Assembly: GCF_013820765.1 (NCBI RefSeq)
Contig: NZ_JABJVM010000018.1
Location: 1-64,000, forward strand
Direction of reading: 5' to 3'
Source of the DNA: Paenilisteria rustica
Lineage (GTDB): Bacteria > Bacillota > Bacilli > Lactobacillales > Listeriaceae
DNA length: 64,000 bases
Below are positions 17,389-26,279 of this stretch, piece by piece. The notes under the pieces were generated by a model, which was not told where the DNA came from, did no database searches, and worked only from the letters and a program-made list of their open reading frames with translations. Each line of letters begins with the position of its first letter. Position 1 is the stretch's first letter. The position numbers and the translations under genes were made by a program.

Positions 17389-17686
17389 GCGCATCAGCCT
17401 CCTTCGATGCAAATTTAGCTCGCTGGTGGGCGCGACGCGATTCCTGTTTCACATCATCCACGGCGTACATCTGTTTTTTCCGTTTCTGCCATTCTTCCGT
17501 CATCGTTTCTTCGACGAGTCCTAATCGCTGCCGTGACCGGTTTCCCTGCCACGCATCCTGAAAAGTATGCAAAACATTTTCCTGTGCCCGTTTCGCTTTT
17601 GAAAATAGTTGCTCCAACTCTTCAAACTGCCGCTCTTTCTTGATTTGTTTTTTCCAAGCATCTTCTTCCCGTTGTCTTGGTTGCAT
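17375..17686 (-). CDS. Small helical LXG partner (DUF3958-like, Lap2 type)
   Basis: 103 residues, highly charged and almost wholly helical (EEDAWKKQIKKERQFEELEQLFSK..., TEEWQKRKKQ), with coiled-coil character. It sits between the WXG100-like gene and the LXG toxin, overlapping the toxin start by 14 bp. This order (DUF3130-type, DUF3958-type, LXG) is known from streptococcal LXG loci, where the two small proteins bind the LXG domain and target it for export. Assignment rests on position and composition more than on a clear motif. Confidence 0.7.
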   Translation of the reverse strand: MQPRQREEDAWKKQIKKERQFEELEQLFSKAKRAQENVLHTFQDAWQGNRSRQRLGLVEETMTEEWQKRKKQMYAVDDVKQESRRAHQRAKFASKEADAHATD

Positions 17687-17705
17687 TGCTATGTATCCCC
17701 CTGAC

Positions 17706-18002
17706 CTATTTTTTACTGCTCACCCATTCAATTCCTTTGTGTAGCATATCGCCCAGCGCTTTTTCCGAGGCAACAAATGCCTTCTCCACATTTTTCAAAT
17801 TCGCTGTATCTTTTTGAAACGCAGCGGGAGCGGATGCTGTCATTTGCGCAAACTCCATCACGCCTTCTACCAGTTGCCGCGCGCTACCTGTAGAATACGA
17901 AACGCTTGGCTTAGGCTGTAACTTCAACGTGCTTGTTGTCGCTTGGATCGCACTCGCATGTTCGGCTAATCGACCGCTTGGTATTTGTATTTTTTTCGCC
18001 AT
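17706..18002 (-). CDS. Small WXG100-like LXG partner (TIGR04197/DUF3130, Lap1 type)
   Basis: 98 residues from the ATG at 18002, with AAGGGATGG upstream. A helix-turn-helix hairpin protein: KIQIPSGRLAEHASAIQATTSTL, a short middle, then AFQKDTANLKNVEKAFVASEKALGDML. The pattern fits the TIGR04197 family of type VII-associated proteins encoded first in LXG operons. FVASE near the C-terminus may stand in for the FxxxD export signal; this is tentative. It is the promoter-proximal gene of the cassette. Confidence 0.78.
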   Translation of the reverse strand: MAKKIQIPSGRLAEHASAIQATTSTLKLQPKPSVSYSTGSARQLVEGVMEFAQMTASAPAAFQKDTANLKNVEKAFVASEKALGDMLHKGIEWVSSKK

Positions 18003-18037
18003 TTTATCCATCCCTTCCCATTGTTATTTTCTTCTTA

Positions 18038-18046
18038 ATCATACCA
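18038..18046 (-). promoter_or_regulatory. Extended -10 promoter of the LXG cassette
   Basis: Minus-strand TGGTATGAT (TGn-TATGAT) lies about 35 bases before the first gene. A -35 is not clear because the expected position falls in the U-run of the trp terminator. Confidence 0.5.
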
Positions 18047-18056
18047 TATTTCATAC

Positions 18057-18113
18057 AAAAAAAAGCCCATATCTGTGAATAAATAACACTAAATTATTTT
18101 TCAGATATAGACT
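18057..18113 (-). terminator. Second (strong) terminator of the trp operon
   Basis: Arms 18064-18075 and 18102-18113 pair over 12 bp including G-U pairs in minus-strand RNA; eight U follow. Confidence 0.85.
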
Positions 18114-18136
18114 TTACAATTTTGATTAATTTCTCA

Positions 18137-18157
18137 TAAAAAACAGAGATTATCTCT
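18137..18157 (-). terminator. First terminator of the trp operon
   Basis: A short hairpin AGAGATAATCTCT (minus strand; 18145-18157) followed by G and six U, 25 bases after the trpA stop. Together with the next hairpin it forms a tandem terminator. Confidence 0.65.
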
Positions 18158-18182
18158 CGAAAATGCCACCATGTTAAGAAAA

Positions 18183-18938
18183 TTATTTAATTTGACTCGC
18201 ACCACTAATAAATTCACTCAACTCTTCATACTTCCCATCATGCAACAGCTGCACGACCTTACTTCCCACAATCACACCGTCACACACGGCGGCAAATCTC
18301 GCCACGTGATCCAGATTAGAAATGCCGAAACCTGCCAAAACCGGTACAGGGCTAATCGTTTTTAAGTACGTCAAATTTTCGTCAATCTTATCGCCGAATA
18401 CTGCGCGCTCGCCTGTTGTCCCGTTCACTGTCACCGCGTAAATGAACCCGTGCGCTTGTTTCGCAATCAATTCCATTCGCTCTTTTGGACTCGTCAGCGA
18501 GATCAACGGAATTAGGGCAATATCGGTATTTTCTAAATACGGCAAAATTAAATCGCGATGTTCATACGGTAAATCAGGAATAATGAGTCCTTTAATCGGT
18601 GTTTTTTTAGCAAGTTCGATGAATTTTTCAACGCCAAGGTGATAAATCGGATTGAAATAACTCATCACAACTAGCGGAATCTCGATTTTGCTCGTTGTCA
18701 GTGTTTCTAAAATCTGCTCGAGGCTAATTTTCGCCACCAAAGCACGCGCACCTGCTTCTTGAATCACCGGCCCGTCGGCTACTGGATCTGAGAAAGGTAT
18801 GCCGAGTTCAATCGCCGTCGCACCTGCATCACTCAGTAGCTGCATCTGATTTTCTAGCTGGTCGAGGCCGCCGTCCCCCGCCATAATGTAGGGAACTACG
18901 GCTAAATTAGCTTTTTCGATTGCGTTTTGTAACATCAT
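18183..18938 (-). CDS. trpA: Tryptophan synthase alpha chain
   Basis: 251 residues, TIM barrel that cleaves indole-3-glycerol phosphate to indole and glyceraldehyde 3-phosphate, passing indole to TrpB. The catalytic glutamate is in [20 protein letters not shown] with the second acid in IIPDLPYEH; the phosphate-binding GFGISN and GVIVGSKVV are present. The start overlaps the trpB stop (ATGA), and AAAGGAG lies ten bases upstream. Last gene of the operon. Confidence 0.96.
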   Translation of the reverse strand: MMLQNAIEKANLAVVPYIMAGDGGLDQLENQMQLLSDAGATAIELGIPFSDPVADGPVIQEAGARALVAKISLEQILETLTTSKIEIPLVVMSYFNPIYHLGVEKFIELAKKTPIKGLIIPDLPYEHRDLILPYLENTDIALIPLISLTSPKERMELIAKQAHGFIYAVTVNGTTGERAVFGDKIDENLTYLKTISPVPVLAGFGISNLDHVARFAAVCDGVIVGSKVVQLLHDGKYEELSEFISGASQIK

Positions 18939-20137
18939 TTGTCATCTGCTCCTTTCAAACGTGCGCGGATTTGGTCCACGTCTTTATCGCCACGGCCAGA
19001 TAGGCAAACGACGATGCTTTCTTCTGGGTTCATTTTGCTGGCGAGTTCTACGGCGAAGGAGATTGCGTGTGAGCTTTCTAACGCCGGAATGATGCCTTCT
19101 GTACGGCAAAGCAATTGGAACGCTTCTACGGCCTCGTCATCGGTCACAGAGGCATACTTGGCGCGTCCTTCGTCTCTTAAAAAACTATGTTCGGGACCGA
19201 TTCCCGGATAATCCAAGCCTGCCGAAATAGAATAAGCTTCCTGAATTTGACCGGCATCGTCTTGCAAAATATGCATCATTGCGCCATGCAGGACACCAAT
19301 TTCACCTTTGGATAGCGATGCTGCGTGAAAAGCGGTATCCAGACCAGAACCAGCCGCTTCGACACCGTACATTTTGACCGTCGTATCGTTCACAAATGGA
19401 TAAAAAAGTCCCATCGAATTACTGCCACCGCCAATACAAGCTACTAACGCGTCTGGCAAACGGTTCTCTTTCTCCAAATGTTGCGCGCGAGCCTCTGCTC
19501 CAATCACGCTTTGGAAATCACGAACAATTTGCGGAAATGGATGCGGTCCTAAAACGGAACCCATGATGTAATGCGTATCTTCCACATTCGCCACCCAATA
19601 GCGCAGCGCCTCATTGACAGCGTCTTTTAGCGTGCCATTCCCACCTGAAACGCTGACCACTTTCGCGCCGAGCAACTCCATTCGGAAAACGTTCAACTGC
19701 TGCCGTCTAATGTCCTCTTCTCCCATAAAAATTGTGCATTCTAAGTTAAATAAGGCCGCTACGGTTGCCGTCGCTACACCATGTTGCCCAGCGCCCGTTT
19801 CTGCCACGACTTTCTTTTTCCCCATTTGGCGCGTTAATAAGGCTTGCCCGATGCAATTATTGATTTTGTGCGCGCCGGTATGGTTCAAATCTTCCCGTTT
19901 CAAATAAATCTTGGCGCCGCCCGCATGTGCCGTCAACTGTTCCGCAAAATAAAGCGGGGACTCGCGCCCAACATAGTCGTGTAAATAATAGCTCAATTCT
20001 TGCTGAAACGCCTCATCCGTTTTCGATATTTCGTACGCCGCCTCTAGTTCTGTGACAGCTTTCATCAATGTTTCCGGGACAAATTTCCCGCCATAATTCC
20101 CATAAAAACCTGCTTTATTCGGTGCATCATAACTCAT
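18935..20137 (-). CDS. trpB: Tryptophan synthase beta chain
   Basis: 400 residues, PLP enzyme that condenses indole with serine. The PLP lysine is in [26 protein letters not shown] binds the cofactor ring, and GGGSNSMG holds its phosphate. Full normal length. It follows trpF by two bases and overlaps trpA by four. Confidence 0.97.
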   Translation of the reverse strand: MSYDAPNKAGFYGNYGGKFVPETLMKAVTELEAAYEISKTDEAFQQELSYYLHDYVGRESPLYFAEQLTAHAGGAKIYLKREDLNHTGAHKINNCIGQALLTRQMGKKKVVAETGAGQHGVATATVAALFNLECTIFMGEEDIRRQQLNVFRMELLGAKVVSVSGGNGTLKDAVNEALRYWVANVEDTHYIMGSVLGPHPFPQIVRDFQSVIGAEARAQHLEKENRLPDALVACIGGGSNSMGLFYPFVNDTTVKMYGVEAAGSGLDTAFHAASLSKGEIGVLHGAMMHILQDDAGQIQEAYSISAGLDYPGIGPEHSFLRDEGRAKYASVTDDEAVEAFQLLCRTEGIIPALESSHAISFAVELASKMNPEESIVVCLSGRGDKDVDQIRARLKGADDK

Positions 20138-20139
20138 TT

Positions 20140-20736
20140 TCAGGACTCCTTCGCTTTTTGAATGAATTTTATTATTTTTTCAGGGTCTTTCGTTCCGTTC
20201 GTCTCAACACCCGAGGATACATCGACGGCAAGTGGTTGGAACTGCTCGATTGCTGCGGTGACATTATCTATGTTCAAACCTCCCGCAATAATCAGCCGTT
20301 CCTTTGGCAATTCTTTTTTCACAATCGCCTGCCAATCAAACGTTTCACCAAGCCCTGCAATTGGGGCGTCGAGTAAAATCAAGCTATCTGGAAATGCTGT
20401 TACATCACCATTTATCTGACCATCCTTGACTTGGAAAGCCTTGATTGTTGGATGGTTTATTTCCGCTAAATCCGCCGCCGTCTCCTGTCCATGGCATTGC
20501 ACAATATCAAGCGGTACCATCGCCGCGATTCTGTTGATTTCCGCAGGACTTTCATTCACAAAAACGCCTACTTTTTTAACCGAATCTGGCATATGCTGCG
20601 CTAAAATTCGAGCTTGATCCGGCGTCACTTGGCGCTTACTCGGCGCAAACACGAAACCAATCATATCCGCCCCATTCGCGACCGCAACATCGATATCAGG
20701 ACGGTATTTCAGTCCGCAAATTTTGATTTGTGTCAT
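20140..20736 (-). CDS. trpF: Phosphoribosylanthranilate isomerase
   Basis: 198-residue TIM barrel catalysing the Amadori rearrangement of PRA to CdRP. The catalytic cysteine lies in QIKICGLKY near the N-terminus and the catalytic aspartate is in [14 protein letters not shown] and VDVSSGVE bind phosphate. Start overlaps the trpC stop (ATGA). Separate from trpC, as is usual in Firmicutes. Confidence 0.95.
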   Translation of the reverse strand: MTQIKICGLKYRPDIDVAVANGADMIGFVFAPSKRQVTPDQARILAQHMPDSVKKVGVFVNESPAEINRIAAMVPLDIVQCHGQETAADLAEINHPTIKAFQVKDGQINGDVTAFPDSLILLDAPIAGLGETFDWQAIVKKELPKERLIIAGGLNIDNVTAAIEQFQPLAVDVSSGVETNGTKDPEKIIKFIQKAKES

Positions 20737-21497
20737 ATCCGACTCACCTTCAATGCACTCGCGGCTTGCTCGACATTTCCTGCCCGCATCAACGCCTCAC
20801 CAACAAGCACCACACTAAATGCCTTCGCCACGCGTGCCACATCTACCGGTTCACGGAAGCCACTTTCACTGATATAAAACGTATCCGCGAGTGAAAATTC
20901 TCCTGCCACGCGTTCACTCACCGCAATATCCACCACAAAACTATGTAAGTCGCGGTTATTCACGCCAATCAATTTTGCGCCTAGTCGTTCGGCAATCTCC
21001 AATTCCGCTTCATTATGCACTTCCACAAGCACCTCTAAATCAAGCGCTGTAGCCTGTTTGTAAAGTGACGCCAAATCTCCCTCCGACAAGGCTGCCACAA
21101 TCAACAACACAATCGAAGCCCCCGCATTTTTGGCGCGAATCAACTGTTTTTCACTAATAATAAAGTCCTTACACAAAACCGGAATGCTCACCGACTCTGC
21201 CACTGCCCGCAAATCCTCTATATCCCCTTTGAAAAATTGCTGATCTGTCAGGACTGAAATCGCGCCCGCGCCCGCCGCTTCGTAACTTTTCGCCTGGGCA
21301 ACCGGGTCCACATCAAGATTAATCGCGCCTTTCGACGGAGAAGCTCGTTTTACTTCCGCAATCAGCTGTACCGCCTCTTTATTCGCCTTTAAAAAATCAT
21401 GAAAATACGGTTTTTGTCTGTCTAATTTCGCTTTTTCAACCGGCATTTCCGCCACTTCTTGCGCTTTTTTTGCTAAGATCTCTTCTAAAAATGTCAT
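20733..21497 (-). CDS. trpC: Indole-3-glycerol phosphate synthase
   Basis: 254-residue TIM barrel closing the indole ring. [13 protein letters not shown] carries the catalytic lysine, VLCKDFIIS the second, and [12 protein letters not shown] and ISESGF the phosphate and acid residues. The ATG at 21497 overlaps the trpD stop (ATGA), with AAAGGAGAG upstream; a longer in-frame start at 21521 lies within trpD and is not needed. Confidence 0.96.
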   Translation of the reverse strand: MTFLEEILAKKAQEVAEMPVEKAKLDRQKPYFHDFLKANKEAVQLIAEVKRASPSKGAINLDVDPVAQAKSYEAAGAGAISVLTDQQFFKGDIEDLRAVAESVSIPVLCKDFIISEKQLIRAKNAGASIVLLIVAALSEGDLASLYKQATALDLEVLVEVHNEAELEIAERLGAKLIGVNNRDLHSFVVDIAVSERVAGEFSLADTFYISESGFREPVDVARVAKAFSVVLVGEALMRAGNVEQAASALKVSRI

Positions 21498-22513
21498 CCT
21501 ACTAATCTCTCCTTTTGACAAGCTAATAATTGTGTTAATTTTGCATAAGCCTCACCACTATCAATCAAATCACGCGCCATTTCGATACCCGAAACAAGCG
21601 TTGTTACTTTTCCATGAGCCAGCAACCCGAGGCCAGCGTTCAAAATTACTGTATCGTAATACGCACTCGGCTCCGCTTTTAAAACCGATAGCAAAATGTC
21701 CGCATTCCGTTTCGCATCGCCACCTTGAATCGCCTCCAAATCACGACTTTCTAAGCCAACGTCCTCCGGCAAAAAGCGATGCATTGTCACCTCGCCATTC
21801 TCAAGGAGCGCGTAATGATTCTCTCCCGCAAGCGACGCCTCATCCATGAAACCACCGCCGTTTACTACAATCGCGCGTTTCCTACCTAATTTTCCAAGCA
21901 CTTGCGCTGTTTGTTCCAGCAAATCACGACGATAAATTCCCATCAATTGCGTCTCCAGCTTCACCGGATTTGTCAGCGGTCCAATCAAGTTGAAAATCGT
22001 CGGTGTATTAAGCTCCCGTCTCACTTCCATCACATATTTCATATTTGGATGCACGTGCGGCGCGAATAAGAAAGCAATACCAGCATTCTCCAGTAAATAT
22101 ACCATATCCTCCGTGCCAAGCGAAATATCAATGCCCAACTCCTGACAAACATCCGCGCTTCCCGACTTACTTGAAATACTGCGATTCCCATGTTTCGCCA
22201 CCTTAATCCCAGCAGCCGCCAACACAAAAGCCGAGGTCGTACTCACATTAAAGCTAAGCGATTTATCCCCGCCAGTTCCGCAATTATCCATCGTATTTTC
22301 AGATGCCATCGGTAACTGTAACGCCACACCCTGCATCGTTTCAGCAATCGCCTGCATCTCCTCAATCGTTTCTCCTTTAATTTTCAGAGCCATCAAGAAA
22401 GCCGCGATTTGCGCCTGACTTAATTCTCCTGCAAAAATCGCCGAAGCAACCTCCTGCATCTCGAATCGCGTCAAATTCTGCTGATCATACACTTTTTGCA
22501 AATACGCTTCCAT
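21494..22513 (-). CDS. trpD: Anthranilate phosphoribosyltransferase
   Basis: 339 residues. Family signatures: [27 protein letters not shown] for PRPP binding, [21 protein letters not shown] for anthranilate and metal, and GPLTNPV. It transfers phosphoribose to anthranilate. The ATG at 22513 has GGAGGGTG upstream and lies 29 bp inside trpG, so the genes overlap clearly. Confidence 0.95.
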   Translation of the reverse strand: MEAYLQKVYDQQNLTRFEMQEVASAIFAGELSQAQIAAFLMALKIKGETIEEMQAIAETMQGVALQLPMASENTMDNCGTGGDKSLSFNVSTTSAFVLAAAGIKVAKHGNRSISSKSGSADVCQELGIDISLGTEDMVYLLENAGIAFLFAPHVHPNMKYVMEVRRELNTPTIFNLIGPLTNPVKLETQLMGIYRRDLLEQTAQVLGKLGRKRAIVVNGGGFMDEASLAGENHYALLENGEVTMHRFLPEDVGLESRDLEAIQGGDAKRNADILLSVLKAEPSAYYDTVILNAGLGLLAHGKVTTLVSGIEMARDLIDSGEAYAKLTQLLACQKERLVG

Positions 22514-23099
22514 CTCGCTCACCCTCCTTTTCCACAATCGCTACAAAATTCGCCATCATCCGTTTGCCATCCAGCGTCCCAATCGATTCTGGATGAAACT
22601 GCAACCCATAAACCGGAAATCCGCGCAACTGCATCGCCATAATCTCATCATCATCCAGCGACCGCGCCAAAACCTCCAAAGCCTCCGGAAACGCCTCCTT
22701 CTCCACAATCAGCGAATGATACCGCATAATTTCCAGTTCCTCATCTAACCCCGCAAAAATCGCGCTACCAGCCGTTTGTCGCATCATCGAAACCTTACCG
22801 TGCCTAATCGCGCCAGCCCGACTCACCGTCCCGCCAAACACCTCACCAATCGCCTGATGTCCTAAACAAATCCCAAGCATTGGCTTCTTATCCGCGAACT
22901 GCCGCACAACCTCTTCTAGAAGTCCTGCCTCACTCGGCTTCCCAGGCCCAGGTGACAACACAATTCCCGTCGCACTGGCCGCTAGCTCCATCAAATCCGC
23001 CGCATCATTCCGGCAAACCACAACCTCATCCGCAAATTCCGCCAAATACTGCTCCAAATTATACGTAAACGAATCATAATTATCGACTAATAAAATCAT
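22485..23099 (-). CDS. trpG: Anthranilate synthase component II (glutamine amidotransferase)
   Basis: 204-residue class I amidotransferase giving ammonia to TrpE. The triad is visible: nucleophile in MLGICLGHQAIGE and the His-Glu pair in LQFHPESIGT. VDNYDSFTYNL opens the protein. The same subunit type may also serve folate synthesis in Firmicutes; here it sits within trp. Overlaps trpE by four bases and trpD by 29. Confidence 0.95.
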   Translation of the reverse strand: MILLVDNYDSFTYNLEQYLAEFADEVVVCRNDAADLMELAASATGIVLSPGPGKPSEAGLLEEVVRQFADKKPMLGICLGHQAIGEVFGGTVSRAGAIRHGKVSMMRQTAGSAIFAGLDEELEIMRYHSLIVEKEAFPEALEVLARSLDDDEIMAMQLRGFPVYGLQFHPESIGTLDGKRMMANFVAIVEKEGERDGSVFAKSV

Positions 23100-24463
23100 T
23101 TTCCAACCTCCAGTAACGCTTTCGCTTTTTGCAGCGTTTCTAAATATTCACTCTCCGGATCCGAATCATAGACAATCCCAGCACCAGCCTGCACATACGC
23201 CGTTCCCTGATGCAACACCATCGTTCGAATCGCCAGCGCGAAATCACAATCCCCTTGATGCGTCAAATATCCAACCGCACCCGCATAAGGACCACGCTTC
23301 ACATTTTCCCATTCATAAATCCGTTCCATCGCTCGAATCTTAGGCGCACCACTCACCGTCCCAGCCGGTAGCACCGATTTCAGCGCATCCATCGCCGTCA
23401 ACCCCGGTTTCAGCACACCATCCACAACCGACACCAGATGCATCAAAAAGCGATATCGCTCAATCGTCAAGTAAACCGGAACATTTACGCTTCCCGTCAC
23501 CGCAACTTTTCCAATATCATTACGCCCCAAATCCACCAACATCCGATGTTCCGCGAGCTCCTTTTCATCATGCAAAAGTTCCTCCGCTAAACGCTCATCC
23601 TCCTGCTTCGTCGCCCCACGTTTTCGCGTCCCAGCAATCGGATTCGTCACAACCACATCACCCGTCACACTCACCAAACTCTCCGGAGAAGACCCAATCA
23701 ACGTCGTCTCATCAAAATCAACGAAAAACAAGTACGGCGAAGGATTCAACAATCGCAATTTTCGGTAATAATCAAACGCATCACCCGTAAATGGCGCCTC
23801 CAAACGCTGCGACAACACAATTTGGAAAAAGTCACCGTTCCTAATATGCGCCTTCGCCCGCTCGACCTGCGTCATATACTCCGCTTTTGTCACATTACTC
23901 GTATATTCCATCGGCGTCACCGCAACATCCCGCATCTCACGTTCCCCCGGCGTCACCAACTGCCCCTGCATCCGATCAAGCGCCTCCCGCATCTCACTCG
24001 CCGTCCGACCCGAGTAGCAATTATCCTGCACAAGCGTCATTTCCTCCGCCTGATGATCCATAATCAAAAACGACTCATATACCATAAAATGAATATCCGC
24101 TAATCCCGCGCGCGTTTCCCGTGGCATCTCGCCCAAATCCTCATAGAGTGCAATCGTATCATAGCCAACATAACCAATCGCACCAGCCTCAAAAGGAAGC
24201 GAATCCGCATGTTTTGGCGCCGTCCGAATCACCTTATCAAGCTCCGCCAACGGATCGACCACCGTTCTCTCCACTCCATCCAACACGAATCGCTGTCCAT
24301 AAACCTTTATCTCATGCACCGGATCCATCGCAATGATCGAATACCGGCCCGCATCCGCATCTCGCGCCGCGCCCTCAAGTAACGCCTTATTTTCCCCATC
24401 CAAACGCTCATAAGCCAAAATCGCCGTAATCGTATCCGCATTTATTTTCCTAGTTAATTTCAT
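23096..24463 (-). CDS. trpE: Anthranilate synthase component I
   Basis: 455 residues of the chorismate-utilising fold, making anthranilate from chorismate with TrpG-supplied ammonia. Core motifs: GDFFQIVLSQRLEAPF, IGSSPESLVSVTGD, NPIAGTRKRG, EHRMLVDLGRNDIGKV and GTVSGAPKIRAME. First gene of the operon, about 25 bases after the terminator of the proximal T-box. AATTGGAGG gives a strong ribosome site. Confidence 0.96.
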   Translation of the reverse strand: MKLTRKINADTITAILAYERLDGENKALLEGAARDADAGRYSIIAMDPVHEIKVYGQRFVLDGVERTVVDPLAELDKVIRTAPKHADSLPFEAGAIGYVGYDTIALYEDLGEMPRETRAGLADIHFMVYESFLIMDHQAEEMTLVQDNCYSGRTASEMREALDRMQGQLVTPGEREMRDVAVTPMEYTSNVTKAEYMTQVERAKAHIRNGDFFQIVLSQRLEAPFTGDAFDYYRKLRLLNPSPYLFFVDFDETTLIGSSPESLVSVTGDVVVTNPIAGTRKRGATKQEDERLAEELLHDEKELAEHRMLVDLGRNDIGKVAVTGSVNVPVYLTIERYRFLMHLVSVVDGVLKPGLTAMDALKSVLPAGTVSGAPKIRAMERIYEWENVKRGPYAGAVGYLTHQGDCDFALAIRTMVLHQGTAYVQAGAGIVYDSDPESEYLETLQKAKALLEVGK

Positions 24464-24487
24464 CGCTCATTCCTCCAATTCTAAAAT

Positions 24488-24765
24488 ACAAAAAAGCCCC
24501 CTAAAGAACCCAGCCAAATCACTGTTTTCTTTAGAGGGCGAATAATCAAATACCGCGGTACCACCTCATATTGGAATCATAAAAAATTCCATCTCATTCG
24601 AGTACGAATCACATACTCTATCTCAATAACGGGAGAACCCGGCAGCTCCTACTTTTTAGTTCAAAGCCGCACACGCAAGGACCACTTCAGCAAACTAACT
24701 TTATCAGTTCACACCAACCACTGACTCTCTGGAAAAATTATGTTTGCTTACTCTTCTTGCTTTAT
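24488..24765 (-). promoter_or_regulatory. Proximal T-box riboswitch of the trp operon
   Basis: Minus-strand leader. Stem I opens with AAGAGTAAGC near 24750. The T-box TGGTACCGCGG is at 24553-24563. A terminator, GCCCTCTAAAGAA paired with TTCTTTAGGGGGC, ends in six U at about 24490. In the specifier bulge the RNA reads GAAGTGGTCC (24680-24688): TGG at 24682-24684 would fit tRNA-Trp, but relative to the GAA landmark it is shifted by one base compared with the distal T-box. Confidence 0.9.
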
Positions 24766-24820
24766 GTTTTCGTTTATTATTTTTTATTCTCTTCGTATAA
24801 GAATACTTTATCGCTTTACA

Positions 24821-24943
24821 CAAATCGAGCGAAAGCGTTTGTATTCCACAAGTTTGGTGGAATCCGGAAGCGGAGCATACTGGTGTATGTGAGAACCGGA
24901 AGTCCGCCAAACTTGTGGAATGCGGACGCTTGCCGCCGATTTA
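24821..24943 (+). repeat. Large hairpin repeat, copy A (between the two trp T-boxes)
   Basis: A 123-bp hairpin with outer arms AAATCGAGCGAAAGCG and its near complement, main stem CCACAAGTTTGG (24846-24857) with a perfect complement at 24907-24918, and inner core CCGGAAGCGGAGCATAC, TGGT, GTATGTGAGAACCGG. All arm mismatches are T against C, i.e. G-U pairs in plus-strand RNA, so the structured orientation is plus, antisense to the trp leader. It shares outer arms and core with copy B and core with copy C. Confidence 0.8.
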
Positions 24944-24965
24944 CCTCGCCTAAACTCTGTCAAAC

Positions 24966-25235
24966 AAAATAGGGCCTCCCTCCTTATCTAATAAACATTA
25001 GATAAGGACGGGAGACCCGTGGTACCACCTTAATTAATCGAAAAACGATTCACTCAATCCCACAATGATATGGGGTGCCTTGTGTAACGATAAGGCCTAA
25101 TCGCTAACTCCTACTGAGGAAAAATCCCGTTCAGCTTAGTTGCTCCGAAGTCCATTCACATCATCTCTGCTACTGATTCACACCAACCATCAGCTCTCTT
25201 GAAACATCCATCATGTTACTTACTCTTCATCCACG
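24966..25235 (-). promoter_or_regulatory. Distal T-box riboswitch of the trp operon
   Basis: Minus-strand leader starting with GAAGAGTAAG near 25230. GAATGGAC places a clear TGG (Trp) specifier at 25152-25154, flanked as usual by GAA and A. The T-box AAGGTGGTACCACGGG ends near 25016, and the terminator stem CCTTATCTAAT/ATTAGATAAGG with outer GGGTCTCCC/GGGAGGCCC follows at 24972-25018. Free tRNA-Trp should favour the antiterminator. Confidence 0.92.
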
Positions 25236-25256
25236 CATTCATTTAATATAACACTC

Positions 25257-25285
25257 ATATTAGCCGATATTCTTGCTAAAGTCAA
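25257..25285 (-). promoter_or_regulatory. Promoter of the trp operon
   Basis: TTGACT (25280-25285 complement), 17 bases, TAATAT (25257-25262 complement). It is directly before the distal T-box and only eight bases from the stop of the AbiEii-like gene. The leader is therefore nearly 800 nt long. Confidence 0.8.
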
Positions 25286-25292
25286 GTATTTT

Positions 25293-26279
25293 TTACAATG
25301 AATTCTCCATGAACCGCTTGTGAATATAACCACATTTTTCAAGAATATATTCGAATGTCCTCCTGTCATCATCCAAGAAAATATACACATTCTGCATTCT
25401 ATTATATCCCTTTTCAATCTCTTTGTCGCTTCCCAAACAATTCCAATAACCGAATGCACAAATGGACTTACCCAAAGTCTTAGCCTCGTGCCTCAAGTCC
25501 TGCTCTATCCTCTTTTGCTCCACGATAAAACGTAATTCAGCCCCTGATTCCAATAGTAATTTTTGAATGGAAGGCAACTCAAATAATATAATTAAATCAT
25601 ATAAATGCTTCCCCATTTCAATAAATCTTCCTGCTCCAGTAGACCCTAAATAATAATCCTCTACAGCGAATAGTTTATCAACAAATATCCGTTCCACTTT
25701 CATCACATTCATTTGAAATGGCTTCATATTATATTCCACATTCAAAATTTGCTTAATCGAATCTGACGCTAATGTTAGTATAATCGGTTCCATCAAATAC
25801 GCAGAATAGGGCTCAAATGTCGTAAAAGCTGTCGTCTCAACCTTAACTGTCCCAACTCTTCCCAACGAATCTCTCTTCGAAAAGCCCGTCTCAAACAAAG
25901 TATCGTACTCATAAACCGATGTCCTCGAACCACTTCCAGAGACACTTTGCGGATGTGCCGTGTTTATACTCAATTGTGCATAACACGAAGTCACCTTTTT
26001 CAACGCATTACCTTTACTCGTTTTAGAAATAAATTTTTCATTATTAAATGTTAAATCGATGTCCTCTGAAAAACGATTAATCCTCTTTAAACATTTATAT
26101 AATGCCGTCCCACCTTTAAAATATACGTCATACTCTCGTTGTACAACAGCTATTTCCTGCAACATTAAACATACATAATAATCTTTCTCTAAAATCTCTG
26201 GCAATATATCATGCTCATTAAAAATAGATTCTAGTAAATCCCTAAATACATGTCGATCATGATGCAGAGTACAGTACAT
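25293..26279 (-). CDS. AbiEii/AbiGii-family nucleotidyltransferase toxin
   Basis: 328 residues. The nucleotidyltransferase signature YFKGGTALYK (54-62) is followed by RFSEDIDLTF (69-78), giving the GG-T and D-x-D residues that bind NTP and metal. This is the AbiEii (DUF1814) family, type IV toxins that attach nucleotides to tRNA and can abort phage infection. The start overlaps the stop of the upstream antitoxin-like gene by one base (TAATG). The region is AT-richer than the flanking trp genes, suggesting acquisition. Activity and phage role are inferred from the family. Confidence 0.87.
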   Translation of the reverse strand: MYCTLHHDRHVFRDLLESIFNEHDILPEILEKDYYVCLMLQEIAVVQREYDVYFKGGTALYKCLKRINRFSEDIDLTFNNEKFISKTSKGNALKKVTSCYAQLSINTAHPQSVSGSGSRTSVYEYDTLFETGFSKRDSLGRVGTVKVETTAFTTFEPYSAYLMEPIILTLASDSIKQILNVEYNMKPFQMNVMKVERIFVDKLFAVEDYYLGSTGAGRFIEMGKHLYDLIILFELPSIQKLLLESGAELRFIVEQKRIEQDLRHEAKTLGKSICAFGYWNCLGSDKEIEKGYNRMQNVYIFLDDDRRTFEYILEKCGYIHKRFMENSL

